Source: Copromyces sp. CBS 386.78
Lineage: Eukaryota > Ascomycota > Sordariomycetes > Sordariales > Sordariaceae
Length of the DNA stretch: 64,000 nt
NCBI GenBank assembly: GCA_030685235.1
Contig: MU839079.1
Location: 558,001 to 622,000 of the forward strand
Direction of reading: 5' to 3'
This document shows, piece after piece, positions 21,820-34,835 of the stretch (position 1 is its first letter; each line of letters opens with the position of its first letter). The notes beneath the pieces are model-generated. The model saw only the letters and a list, made by a program, of their open reading frames with translations. It had not been told where the DNA came from and made no database searches. The position numbers and the translations under genes are program-made.

Positions 21820-24800
21820 GGAGAGACTTTATGAGAAGAAGAGACATCAAATTGAATGAAGAACAAACATGAAGTGAGTGTGAAACGCGACCTCATCATG
21901 GAATCAAACATAAGAGATGAGAGACTGACAATCATGACATCAGCATCAAGAGCACATTGAAATTTTTTGATTTCGGCGGACGCAAAAGGCAAACCGAGAA
22001 TCATGGTGAAAGGTTTTTCGAGGGCGGATGCTTGGAGAATTATTTTGGTGCGATGAAGTAGAGCGTTGGCGAGATTTTGAACAGAAGTGTGGATTGGGTG
22101 ACAGTTCCCTTCAATTTCATGCATTTCGTGCAAGTGCTGCCGTAAGTACTCGTCTTCGAGACCTTGGTGAATGAATCGTGCCTTCCGCGAGTGATGTGAC
22201 AGCACTCCACCTGTGTCCTGGTTGAGTTCTCTCCAAGGAAAGCGCAAAGTGCAAAATTAGGTACGTTCATGACATGGAATGAAAGCCTTCGATTAAGGTA
22301 AGTAATATTTTTGTTACTGTACGAAAGCCGAATGTCATGATGCTCGTAGACTACGTGGTGTTTCCATGGAAAATTCCACCGAACTTACAGCACGACAATG
22401 ACAACGCCTCGAACACTCGCCAGTCACAGTGCAACCGACAGCTTGACCACCTCGTACAAGCCTTCCAAATGATCTTCGAGCTTTTCAGTTGCTCATATGA
22501 ATAGTGATTCCCAACTGTACGATGTTGCTCAAGTGATATGGTCCAGTGTCAGTCACCATGGCCATGGCGGCGGAACTCCCGGCCCGATTGTCGTGATCAA
22601 GTTTCGTACCCCGTTGGGCACAAAGTCAGTACAAGTACGATGACAAACCTTCTGGCCAGATCGTTATCCTGTACATGGCTGAGGGACAATACAGTCACCA
22701 TAGCAGAGAGTCATATATATCCCCGAATGCAATCAGTCTATCGAAGGGCGTGATCACCCGCTCGACATCCGCCAACCGTCACCGATCACCGATCACTGAT
22801 GCACTCGACAACACCAACGGTCCTTGTCGCTGCAACAACAAGCAGAAAATGTTGGAGTCACCACTCGGCCACTACTATTACGGCGTCAGCGGATAATCGA
22901 CCCGATTCAACTCGCCGCTCGCTACTACCACACGGTCCTGTGTTCCATTCCGTTCGGCGAACCAACCAACTGTCTCGGCGTCTTACTCACACTTACACCA
23001 ACGCTCACACTCACGGCTCGTTCTGACCTGCCTACCCGCTTCTACAACTGGATCATTCTAATTGATCGTGAATTTGGAGGAATATTGCTGACACTTTTCC
23101 TCACTCCGTGACAGACTCCGTACCACAAACACTCAATGATCCGAGACACGGCATATCGACGATATCTGCCATGTGAATGACACTCAAGTGTCACTGAGCT
23201 ATGGGAGTCACGGATTTGGCTCAACCCTCACCGTAATAAAATTCCCGTTTAGGACATATGGAACTTGCCGCACCATTACTCAACCTCGAGAGGCCATGTG
23301 TCAGAGTTCACCGTATCGAAACACATAAGCACGGATCTCGATTGGATGATTTCTAACATACAGGAAGGAAGACTGTTTCTGCTACTACCCTTACCCACCT
23401 GCTGGTTTGATCTCACTTGCTGACGATTTTTGTGTTTTGCGGCTTACTCACCGACCGGGTCTAGAAACTTGGAATCTCACCTCACCTTGGGTACACATCG
23501 TGGAACAGGACTCACCCGGAAAACTTTTCCTGTTTTTCGTTGTGTTGTTTTGCTAGTGACGGCGAAAGGAGTATGTGTTTTGGTTGTAGATACGAAAGAT
23601 GTTTATTTGAAGGGATAGTCTCCGATCAGGTTGAGAAGTCATAACGGTTAGATAGAGTCGGCGAAGAGTGGATTCCATCACAGTCAATGGTTAAACACAC
23701 CAGGATGTCTATGGGAATGTTACAAGAGCGTGTTAGTCACTTGGTAGTGACAGAATGAACTCACTTACTGAAGCGGTGTTCATTCATCCACTGAATCACC
23801 AGGACATAATCAACTCTACGACCTAAACCTTCCAATAACATCCCCGGTCACTGCCCAAAAAGGATATATATTAACGGATTGGATTAACTTTCCGACCCCG
23901 AGAGTTCACTATAGTGTAGCTGAGTGATGCTCTCAAGGCTTTCCAGTGAGAGACCAAGATTGGGAATGGAGGGTGAGACTGCTGCCTTGCTCCCCTTGTT
24001 GCCTTTCCACCTTGGCCACGAAAGGATAATCGACGGCTGATCTCAAAGGAGAAATCCCGAAAAACTCCGCCCCCCCAACCAGCCTGGGATTCAGTGCTCA
24101 TCGAATAAGTTGCATTCCTATGTTTCCCGTCAAGAGCGAGTCTCGGAGTTCATGTGTGACCAAGCCATGTTTCGTATCTATTCGCCTTGCCTTGTCAAAA
24201 ACTGACGGTGTGGCTCGCAGCTCGCTAGGTTGGGAGAAGGAGGGTGGTGGCGATGGAAGCCTGATCATAACTGCAGTTTCCATGATACTGGTGACTGGTA
24301 CGAAATGGAGGTGATGCCCAAAGGTAGCCGGGGATGTGTTAGCGGTCCGAGAAACGGGGGGTGACTTTGATGAGTCGGTCGCGAAATGAGAAATTGTGAG
24401 AATGATGAGTTGTCGGATAACACAGCGGTTCATACACGGTGAATTTCCACATCATCTTTCATGGAGATCATCGTCGTTCACCGCACACCCGGGCAACCCG
24501 TGACTTGTCCTTCCTGCTGGGTCGTTGCAGCGTGCTGGCCGCTGGAGGTGGAAGAGCTAGGGGGCCCACTGTTGTCGATGAACTGTCACCGACCCGCCAG
24601 CAGCGCCAGCGCTGACGAGTGATGACCTCGACATCGACCGCTGCAGTTCACCGTAACTACCGCAAGTCCGCAACACCACCGGGACATTCGCCGAGCCGGG
24701 TTGGCTAAAAATGTCGAGGGGTCGGCAGGCAGGCAATCTGCCCCACTTCGGCCCTTCGGAAGGCGGGCGGGAGCACCAGAAGGTGGAAAGCGGTCGGGCC

Positions 24801-27670
24801 CAACGAAGCTTCCGTGATGTGGGGTAGAATTCGTCCCGGATCGTGCAGTGGGCTGTGACTTGTGGAACGAAGCATCTGAAAGTATTTTGCGCTTTTCTTC
24901 ACGACGACGAAATCGGGAAATCTGTTACGGAAGAAAAGCTGGCAAATGTGGAAAAAATGCGCATACCTATCTTCCGCATTTCTTCCATAACTTTCACATT
25001 TCTCTCGCTCTCTCTCTCATATGTACGCTACTTTTTGCGCGCTGCGTGGGCCTCTGGAGAGCGCTGGCTGACGGATCTCTGGCTGCATTGTCTTGCACAA
25101 AGACTTGGGAGCCCTGCCTTGCTTTGGCAGCGTTTCCCTTGCCTCGCCTGACTTTCTCCGGTTCTGCCTGGAGAATGTCAAGAGCGGTGGCCGCGGTGAT
25201 ATGGCTTCGAGGAGAATTCTCAAACGAATGAGAAAAGATTCCATATGCGGATACGTTCGGACAGCTGAATGTGAAAATGCGCGGGTTTCCCGGTTTTTTT
25301 GTTGTTGTTTTTGGGTTGCAAGAGAAAACACAACTTGCCATTCGTGAAGTCGGTATTTTCCAGATCACGGCCCCGGTTTTTATCGGGCCCCACTAGTGAC
25401 GGTTCACGGTTCTCTGTCCCGAGAAGACGGGACTTGGTCAACAACCCGGTCGATTCTAGAAGATGGGTGTTCGTCATCATGCTTTAGCTTATGATATGGG
25501 ATGGACTTTAGGACATGTTTCAAGTTGTTGGATTTTTTTCTGGGCTTGTGACTTGTCTACACCGCACCGGCGATACGTGTACAACTTGGTGGTGCTGCCA
25601 GCTGGGCGCGCTACACTAGCGGAATTCCAGGGTAGGGTGAGTTGGGAAAATGTCGGTATCGAGACGGGATGTTGTCAGATTGGCACCACTACACTACAAT
25701 AGGCCAACCTATAATTCTGACAGATGTATTGTTGTCGGTGAGCAAAGCGCATCGAGATTCTGAAAGTTTTGGGCGGCAACGAGTTGGAAAAGGAAACCCG
25801 AAACTGGAACGTGTATCAATGCTTTTAGGACAGGTTGGGTGACACCAGTACCTACGTATCTAGGTATCCTATTTGAGTTCGATGTGGTCGATATAATCGA
25901 GGAAGTTGAGGCTGTCCACAACAACCTCCATCGGGCAAATGTGAACTGCAGATCTTCAACTTCACAACCTGTGTCTTCGTCCTCACAACGCCACAAGGCT
26001 CTCATATGCTGAACGGTAGCCATTGCGGCTCTCGGTGAGGCAAGGAGACCACGGGGTATCAGAGGGTTTTCAGAGCCTCCTGGCGTTTTGCCTTGGCTGA
26101 AGCGGTCCGACGTGCATGTGCATACCTATCCTGGAGATGCAGCTGAAAGTCATGATATTCTTCCCGTCAGGCTCAGACTCCAAGAGAAAGGGTCCCGTCT
26201 ATCCATCCAGCCAGGCAGCCCCGGGATAACCAGAGATTACAATGACTTTGTGGGGTGTCTGCCTGTCCCTCCCGCTGTTGCTGCAACTTTGACATGTTCT
26301 GCCGTTCAAATCGTTCGGGAGGGAGCGAATCGGCCGGAACATGGGGATTGGGAAGTTCCGAAGTTGTCCTACCTAGCCCTGCCTGTTGCCTTGCGGAGGG
26401 CTCGGGAATTGTCACCTCGTTAAAATCAGGCGTCCGGAGCAAAACAAGCGGCAGTAGTGTATTGTCGCTTATATCGCTTAATTATAGCAGGCAGGTAGGC
26501 AGCGGCGGCAGCGTTGAGATTCTAATCTCCGTGATAATGCACGCTAAGATCTTGGAAAGGCATTGTTCAGCCTTGGTGCGAGAATTTTGAAATGCTTTGC
26601 ATCCGCGAGGTGGTGAACCTCGAACGGGAATTGCCGCTGTGTGAATGACGGACCAGAACCGTACGAACTGAACTGCTAAGAGCAAATTCCGAAAGAGTGC
26701 AAAAATGCCGCTATACTGAACACAATCACAACTTGAGTCTTTTACTCTGCCAAGGGGAGGTTCTTCTTTTTTTGTTTCCCTTGCCTTCTCATCTTAACGA
26801 TAGTTGATGTGAAAATGGCCCGATGCGGAAGAATTCTCTCAAACACCGCATGCAAACAAGCATTCAGCGTGTAAACCTGACTCACCCGAACAATTCTCTA
26901 TCGTGAACCTCGCTGTCCTTATCGGTTGGATCCACCTACCCCGTAGCTTCCTCATGCATTGCATTGTGCCGATTCTCCAGTTCTCCACACGAAGTAAACA
27001 AAACCAACGAAAACATGGATGATGGCTGTTATCACGAACCAAAACCACGAGTCCGATATCCGCTGATTGCCGCAGTCTGCTGGTCGGATCGTAACGTACC
27101 CATAGCTTTTAGAATTCTTGTGTTGCTTTCGAATTCTGGGCTCCCCCAACCTGCCACAGTTCCCCGACTCCCGGGACTTTTTACATCATTTGTGCCCGCT
27201 GGAGTTTCGGCCGAAGTGCAGCACATGACCGATGACTCTTCTGTATGTTGGCAGTGTTCAGTTGTTTTCCTTGTTGGTTGTTGTTGCGCTACACTTCCAG
27301 TCTAGGCAGGTATGAAGGTTGCAACTTGGTAGAATGGATATTTGGAATCTTCCATGAGACCTTTTCTTCGGGGTTTCTGATGCCCGAATATGACTCCAAA
27401 TCAAAATGGAGCTGAAAGCTCAGCTGGGACCATGAGGCTCATCTCATCAGTCAGTTCAAACCCTCCGAAACCTGTTTTTGACTGTTCTAGAGTCTGGCGC
27501 GATCTGTTCCCCGATATTGTTGACAGTGAGTGAGTGACACATTGCTGATAAGTAGTGTCCGATATCGCTCTATAGTTATTTGCCTAGATTGTCTCGTCAC
27601 TATCGCGGGATGAGGTGACGGCAACCAAGTTGACTCATATTGGTGGTGAATGGTGAAACACCAATGTTGC

Positions 27671-27692
27671 GACGGCGGCGCGGCGCGGCGCG
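27671..27692. repeat. GC-only run (GGC/GCG repeats)
   Basis: A short, nearly pure GC tract made of overlapping GGC and GGCGC units, conspicuous in otherwise average-composition DNA. Confidence 0.8.
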
Positions 27693-29844
27693 GTGCAGCA
27701 GTGAGGTTAAACGCTAGGGTTGGGGTTTTACCTGCTACAGACGCATTAAAACCGGGGCTCTTTTGGCCTGACGTTTTCGACGGCAATGCCGTTGGTCGCC
27801 ACGGCGTTGAGAATTTCATGAGCAACGCGGGTATCTCCGGTGCCAATTTCATGACGTCGCAAGTTGTCACAGCTGGAATTGGAAATTCGGGTCTTCATGT
27901 GTTGATGATGATGCTGGCATGTGCTCTGTTGATGAGTTTTACGAAAGCGAAGAAAAGCTCTGGTGATTATCTGATGCTTTTCAACGTCTGTAACGCCACT
28001 TCTCGGTTTATTGGAGGTCCGATATTGTGCCACGGGGCGGCATTTCCATGAGTGATCATGATGAACCTATTGGATTACACCGGATCATCAAGTATGGCTC
28101 GAGTGGGATTGGTCCTGGGCAACATGATTATCAGTAACCTTTTGCGGAAACACAGGCTTTTCTCGCCATCATGGTTCACAGCGAACAGCCAATTGTCTGG
28201 AGGTTCGTTGCCGTCGACACAACTGTCGGAACCATGAAATGCCTATAGTTTCCAAGTTCTGGTTTCGAGGGGCAGGATGTTGCAGTGGTGTCTCGAGTGT
28301 CTCGGATTCGAAAGAAAACGAGGCAGAACGGTCTGCGGGAGTGGTGCTATTCTGCAGAGCAGGTCCATAGCCAGCTGCCACTTGGAATCACGGTCTCACA
28401 AGGACAGACTTTGACGTTCAACTGACCACTGCGAGCATTTCTGGGAGCCTCACGGAGGGCATTGCGGAGGCGTTGCGGGTTGACGGCGGTTGATGATGCT
28501 CTGGCAGACTGGCACAGCCTGGGACGCAGATGGAAGCCCGAATCATGTTGGGAAGCCATGTAGCCGTGTCATAGCTGCAGCCGCAGCCGCGACCACGATC
28601 GTAACCGCAACTTGAAGCCAACAGAAGGGAATGATCGACGGCGAGGATGTAAAATCATCAAGTTCAGAACTGCATGTCTGTGGTGGTTTTGCAAGGTGGC
28701 AGAATACCTATCCGGATGTTGTTTGAGCTGGCCGGGAGGGTTAATGCCAACCCTCCAGCATGAAACCGGTCCGGAAGAACCAGCAGCTGGATTTCCTCAG
28801 ACGCATGTAGTAGTCCAGGCCGAGTCAAACAGTCGTCCGCAAAGTTGGGCTTTCGGTGCAAACATCCAGACTCTTGAAGATTTCACTTGCATGCTTCCAA
28901 GGCTGTGTCGCGCTTGCTGTGATAAAATTAAACTGGCAGTCGTCATGGCGGTGCGGCTGTGAAGGAAGGGAGAGGGACTGAGAAAGAGGCCTGCCGAGAA
29001 TGGAATGCTTGCCAAGTTTGGCGATGCGTCACTGGAGGGAACAAAGGAAAGTGGAAGCCAAAAAAGCGAGTGGAGACGGAACTGGTTCGGGGCTTGGGCT
29101 TTCTCCCGGCGGTGATTGGATGAGATCGGCAAGGGGAGGGGCTGGTGGGGTATCAAGGCCTTGACAGTTGACACTTGAAAGACCTGACACTTCGTTGGAC
29201 CCTAATTCCATGATTGTTAATGCTTGTTAGTGCTTGGTGATTCACAGCAGTTGACGGTAGAGAATCAGACTTTCATCATCTTCATCCACGAGATCTGTCT
29301 TTGTGATGTAAAGTTTGACTCAAAACTACATCTCTTGCGGCAAAAAGAGAAAAAGGGTTTGTTCAGCTCTTATGTGGGCCTCACATGCCTCGCAAACACG
29401 CAGTTCCATTTGAACATCATGTTGCTGCCCTGTCACAACCTCACCAGCAATTGAGAAGTCCGTTGGTGACCCTGATTTGCCTTCGCTTTTTCCGTCCGGC
29501 TGCTGATGGTGTGCTGCTTTCTCTGTGGCAACGGCAACTCCTCAAGACATGGACATGTGTCGCGACCCCTCTTGGTTTGCCTGTTGGGCCTGTACAACCG
29601 CACACACACTCTGGACGGAACAAACCACTCTCGAGCCACTTCAGCTGTGCTATGGTTTTTCGTCTCGGCTGAGGTGTTGCTTGCTGGACGCCGTTTGAGT
29701 CACACTGCAAAGTTAGCCTAGGTTCTGGAAAAAGGGGCCGCCAACACCATCCGTGGGTTTGAAGGGCCGTAGGTCTGCTTCATGAGACTCTTGAGACTGA
29801 CTTCATACCATCCACCACCACCCTTTGAACACACACCGACACGT

Positions 29845-29874
29845 GCTGGTGGTGGTGGTGGTGATGGTGATGAT
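29845..29874. repeat. (GGT)n/(GAT)n triplet repeat
   Basis: GGT triplets pass into GAT triplets on the plus strand. Confidence 0.85.
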
Positions 29875-31470
29875 GCAGTCTGCGCCCGCATTCCCCGGCC
29901 TAAGCCGCTTCAGGCTTGGTAAGGAGACACTAGACAAGGGTGATATTCGAAGTCTGCTTTAACCTTCCTTTCTTGCCCATGCTGCCTTTCTGGGTATTCC
30001 TGGGTGAATGAATCCGAATGAGCGACCCAGCCAAACCAGCGAATGAGATGGCAAGTCGCACACAACTGCACCCCCGCCGACTTGCAGCAATAGGAGTGCG
30101 AGGGCCAATCAGTGTGTTGCGGCCTTGCAACCCTTCCCTCCTTTCTCGCTGCACACGATTTCGAGTTGAAACTGGTGATGTCGCGAGGTGTTGAATGAAA
30201 GAGTCTCTGGTGCCAGCGGCCGAAGGGAGCCTAAACAATGAGAGGGTAGGGAAAGAAGGGATGAGCAAATGCCACAGTTATAGCTTCCACAAGGACAATG
30301 AGAAGTGGTTTGGACAACAAGAAATACAAAAAAAAAATATCGACAAATCGTCAAAGTGAAGCAAAGCCTTTGCAAAGGGAAAAAGCATACAAATCAAAAT
30401 GCTGATATGAGCTGGAACCTGCCCCATCCACTTCCCGTCTATCAAATACCATCAGATAGTGACTAAGACGACCTTGCAGCGGATGCCCTGAAGTGGAGGC
30501 ACATCATAGCTCTATGCATGGAAGGTGATTCCCTTGCGTCAACGCGGAGCGAGCAGGCAGAAAGGGGAACTTTGCAAAAAGGTACCCTAGTCTGCTAACT
30601 GCCGGAGGTCCCCATTTGCACCAAATCCTACGGACAGGCCGGCAATTTCTGTTACTCCGTCGAGTACCGATAACTTCCGCTCAACTCTGGAGTGGGAAGG
30701 AACAGAAATCCGGTGGCAGCAAAGCGTCACCTCCTTCAAAACTCATCGACACCCACGCTTTCGTCTCTCAATCCTTCCCTTCCTCTTGACCAGCACAGCA
30801 GCCATGTATTCCTCCAAGATCTAAGACGATCGCGACTCAAGTTTCCCCCAAATTTGTAGTCTGCGTGATAGATCTGGTGTATTCGCACGCCTCTTTTCTC
30901 TTACGCCCACTCGTCACAACCACCAATTTCATCGCCAACAAATAACCAGAACTCTTTTAATCTACCCAAGTTTCCCACCTCGCAAGGCCCCGTCCCATCT
31001 GTGCGTCGCTGCCTGGTGTTTGTCTGAAGCCGTATTCTCTTTTTCCGTGCGGCATTCGCTTGACCCTGCGACAAAGGAAAATCAACAAGGACCAACAAGT
31101 GGGAAGAGCCCAAACCAGCATAGACCGTCAGTCAGGGTTTTCAACAAGAGAGACACACCACCAAACGCAATAACTGCCTATTTTCCCATTTATCACCAGA
31201 CCGAATCGGCATCCGGCGGCTCATCCTCTCACTGCTAAAGACGGCGGGAAAGACTCACTCTTTAGCACTCCGGTAAAACGCCTTCAACCCTCCCCATACA
31301 ACGACAAAGAAAAACGGCAGAGGCAAACAGGCTTCTTTTCTTCACTATTACTCACCGCAACGTCAATTGCTCGCCACAACCTGAACCGAGCCTACTAAAA
31401 ACAGCCAAACGAGATCCATTTTCAGGCTTCCGTCTTGGGAGGCTGGTCACACCACTGTAAAAGTGCGCTG

Positions 31471-31486
31471 AAAAAAAAAAAAAAAA
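31471..31486. repeat. Poly-A tract (16 nt)
   Basis: An uninterrupted A run inside the presumed upstream region of the cyclin gene. Confidence 0.9.
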
Positions 31487-32255
31487 GGTTGTTAGCACAG
31501 GCACCTGTCACCACTCACAGAAAGAACATCCCGTCACTCATCCACATCGCACATTGCACATCGCACTTGCACATCTTACACAGGTGAACGCCCTGCTAGT
31601 TGCAGCCACCTGTTACCCTCCTTAACAAATTTCCGATCCGTTGTAATTGTCTCCGGCGGCAAAGAGATCCATCGAATCCCCTTCCGTTGAGGTTGCTAGG
31701 GCTCCTTCGCCACTCAATCAAGGCTCAAGCCAGCGCGTGCGGAAAAAGAGTCATCGAGAAGAGGAGACACGGCAGACCAGGGTCGCCCCCCATCTGGTTC
31801 CATCAGGTCCCCATCCATCAGGTCCATCAAGGTCAGCGGTCCAGCGCAAGACCAACAAGACCCGCCCATCAGGTCCCTATCGCACTTCCAAGTCCAAGTC
31901 ACCCACAGTGCCCGCAGGCAGCTGGACGAGTCTTTTTGCTGTTCGCCGCCCCGATCCCAGAAGGATAAGGACACGCGCCCGCGAAGAGTCACCCTTTCGC
32001 CTACTTCCCATCCGACAACGGGGGTGCATCGTCACCACCACACATCGCCGTCCACGCCTTTTAAATCAAGTCGACCAGACACGTCGTCTGCCTCCCCCAC
32101 GTCGATCCAGTCCGTACCTTGCATATCCAGTCTGCACGGCGTCACCATCACCAACCCACACCGACATCACGACCGCATCGCAACCACCTCATAACAACAC
32201 CGTCGACGTCAACACCATTACACACCAACCCACCACACGCTAACCGCAACTACTA

Positions 32256-32283
32256 CAACAACAACAACAACAACAACAACAAC
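32256..32283. repeat. (CAA)9 triplet repeat
   Basis: About nine CAA units in the presumed 5' leader of the cyclin gene. Unstructured CAA tracts in leaders can favour ribosome scanning. Confidence 0.9.
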
Positions 32284-32484
32284 ACTCCTTACCGTCCCGA
32301 CTCGAACATATTCAGACTGTCTTAACGACTTCAACGACAACGACCTCAACGACCCATAAACACCTTGAAACAAAACACTTAGACAACACCCATTCCGAGT
32401 CGCGCATATGGTAGCATACTAAGCCTACCATAAGCACCCCCCCTTTCGCCCCCGTTCAACCCCGGCGAAATCATCCACGAAACG

Positions 32485-32592
32485 ATGCATCTTGCGCTTA
32501 AACACACTATTCCAGTCGCCGTCTCTGTCGTATCTTCCGGTCCGTTCAAAAACAATCGTGGAGCTTTGAATACCTGCGCTTTGCTGGTCTAG
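32485..32592 (+). other. Upstream ORF in the cyclin leader (35 codons)
   Basis: An ATG at 32485 opens 35 codons ending in TAG at 32590-32592, 166 bases before the cyclin start. A four-codon ATG frame lies just upstream, near 32407. If the mapped leader includes them, they could lower translation of the cyclin. Whether they are transcribed is not visible here. Confidence 0.35.
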
Positions 32593-32758
32593 GATATTCT
32601 CTCTCCTCTTCGACATACTTTGCTTTGCCTTGCTGGTGAAGCTTGCATTTCGATAGGTTCACGATCTGTTCAATACTTTAACGGTCTAATCGGTCGATAC
32701 TACAACAAGACGGCGGCTGGAAGTACCTGGTTTATCTTTCAACCACCATAAGTGCACC

Positions 32759-34835
32759 ATGAATTTCAACAGCGAACGTCGCATGCACCCCCGCGGCAGC
32801 TCGCTCCTTCGAAACGCCTCCTATCCCGTAACCACGCTATCTTCCTACACCTCCGTGGATTCCCTTTTCTCGGTTTCCTCTTTAATCTCGGTCCCGTCCG
32901 ACACTGCTTCATCCCAAGATTCGGATGATTCCCGCTCCAGCGCATCTGACACCGAACAACCTTACCGCACCTTTTCTTTTCCCACGCAGTTTTTAAACTC
33001 GTCGCAAACTTCCATCAGCTCTGTCGAGAGCCTCGGTGAATCGTCCGTAAAGCATGTTAGTCACTGGCAAAAGAGTTGCGCTGAACAGGCCAAGGGCGAC
33101 CGTCTTTTGAGACAAAACCCCCGGCGCACAAACCGCTCAGCGACCTCTCGTACCGGGCATCCGCCCTCTCTAGTGAGACAAGATGACCGCAAGGTTAACT
33201 TTGTTGACACCGTTGTCGGTAAGGAGTATCTACTACTGGCTTTCTAGATGGACATATGCTCAAATTCCTCTCTCAGATTCAGCCACCTTGACTGTCGAAG
33301 CCATCTGGCCCTTGTCCTCGGCCTGCCCTCGCAACGGCCATGGAGCGAACCCGGGGCTTTCCCTGCGCCAGTTTATCCAGGAAACGCTCAAGCGGTCGCG
33401 TTCCAGCTATTCCACCCTGACGGTTGCGCTGTACTACTTGATTCTGATCAAGCCTCACGTCCCTGCCTGCGACTTCACCATGGAACAGTCTCGCGATTGC
33501 CTCGAGAACCCGGGTCTCCAGTGCGGGCGCCGCATGTTCCTTGCCGCTTTGATTTTGGCTTCCAAGTATCTGCAGGACAGGAACTACTCGGCAAAGGCCT
33601 GGAGCAAGATCTCTGGCCTCAATGTCAAGGAGATCAACCAGAATGAGATGGCTTTTCTTTTGGCGGTCAACTGGAAGTTGCACATCCCAGACCACTTGTA
33701 CGAGCGGTGGACTGAGTGCATGGCCAAGATCAACCCGTCGCTTCCACCCTGCTCTGGTTCAGCAGCCCAGCTGATTTATCAGCAGCAAACCGCCAACTAC
33801 AAGAACGCTATCCGCCAGTTGACTCCAGAGTTGGATAACGTCGAGGAAGTGACCTCCTGGTTCCAGCAGAGATCGCCTGTTATTGTGCCGGCTGTCGCCA
33901 GATCGCTCTACACGCCTCCGTTTGAGCGTTCTTCCCCCTTCGAGAGCAAGGTTGACTGCCGCGCTAGGATTCCAGCCCCCATGGCAACTCCTGCTGTCAT
34001 GGAACCGAGCCCTTTTGCCGTGCAAGCGGACTGCCGCATGGCTCCCGCGCTTGGCTTGCTCCCGAGCCCCCGTCCTACTCCTCAGCTCCGCCCAATGACC
34101 AGCACTCCTGCAGTGAGTGCTGCGTCTTGTCTTCTTGCAAAGGGCTCGTCAATGGGATATGCTATGCAGCAGGCCTCGCACGCAACGGCTGCTCAGGTCT
34201 CGGATCGGTGGCCTTCGGCTTCGTCTCCCCCTTACCTTGCCCGCCGTTCGTCTCTTGCCAACAGCGTCTCTACTGCGTCTTCCCCCGAATCCATGGTTTC
34301 CGATTCGTCGCAACTGTCTCGATCTTCTTCTTTCTCCGCTACTTCCGTGGAAAGTGCGCCGTCGTCTGTTTCGGATGCTCAGGCGCGCTACCACTATGTG
34401 AAGCAGGAGGGTGAGAAGTATGGTCTGCAGCCAATTATTGTGTCGACTCATGGAACCTATGGAGACAATACCTTGACGCTTTCTCCGGAGTCCTGCTACA
34501 TGGATGCGGCGGGCAGGAACCTCAATGACTACAAGGTCGCTGCGCTTGCTCTTCAAGACTTGCGCCGCCAGGGCAGTGATCTTCCGGCTAGAGCGGGAAT
34601 GAAGCGTGCTAGGGCTCCTTCTACCGACAAGCCTCTTCAGGAAAACGTTCGCGACCTTCTTTCTGGCATGGATTCTGTGAGATCAGCTCGCCAGATGCCG
34701 GTCCGCTCCTTCTCCGATGAGAGCTACAAGCGGCTCTGTTTCTCGGTGGAAGACGCTCGGCCCGCAATCCCTTCACATCATCCCGCCATGGGTGGTATCG
34801 GTGGTCCCGGGATGTGGGATGGGATTCTCTGCTGA
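32759..34835 (+). CDS. Pho85-type cyclin (Pcl1/Pcl2 class)
   Basis: Exons 32759-33218 and 33277-34835, joined across a 58-nt intron, encode 672 residues. The start context is TGCACCATGA. Residues 1-150 are Ser-rich and probably disordered. Residues about 154-300 form the cyclin box in the divergent form typical of cyclins that activate the kinase Pho85. It includes YYLILIKPHVP, CGRRMFLAALILASKYLQD, AWSKISGLNVKEINQNEMAF and LLAVNWKLHIPDHLYERW. The intron falls exactly at the start of the domain. The remaining 370 residues are Ser/Ala/Pro-rich. Such cyclins direct Pho85 to substrates in cell-cycle entry, polarity and nutrient responses. The large low-complexity arms are common in filamentous fungi. 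Which Pcl subtype it is cannot be settled by eye. Confidence 0.88.

Larger units (their letters stand above)
21820..30700. other. Gene-poor stretch of about 9 kb
   Basis: No frame has a recognisable domain or a convincing spliced structure. The larger frames (21798-22247 minus, 24843-25231 plus, 27650-28051 plus, 28797-29174 minus) overlap frames on the opposite strand and have random-looking composition. The sequence is not strongly AT-rich, so it does not look like a RIP-mutated transposon graveyard. I saw no LTRs or terminal inverted repeats. Small features are a GGC-type run at 27671-27692, a GGT/GAT run at 29845-29874, and a short perfect hairpin with arms 23736-23741 and 23746-23751. 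Confidence 0.5.
30701..32758 (+). promoter_or_regulatory. Probable promoter and long 5' leader of the cyclin gene
   Basis: About 2 kb of CA- and CT-rich sequence precedes the cyclin start, with a 16-nt A run (31471-31486) and a CAA repeat (32256-32283). A 198-codon frame at 31647-32243 lacks an ATG start and has low-complexity Pro/Ser/Arg content, including repeats of PSGP. I treat it as leader sequence rather than a gene. A long leader is typical of cell-cycle regulators in Neurospora-like fungi. Confidence 0.4.

Noticed and set aside
21798..22247. 149-codon minus-strand frame
   Set aside because: Does not begin with a convincing start, has random-looking composition and no recognisable domain.
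27650..28051. 133-codon plus-strand frame with a hydrophobic segment
   Set aside because: Overlaps open frames on the other strand and starts in a GC simple repeat; no family resemblance.
21820..30700. RIP-mutated transposon graveyard
   Set aside because: Composition by eye is not strongly AT-rich, and no LTR, inverted terminal repeat or transposase-like peptide was found.
31647..32243. 198-codon frame upstream of the cyclin, with PSGP repeats
   Set aside because: No ATG start, low complexity, and it lies in the CA-rich leader region.
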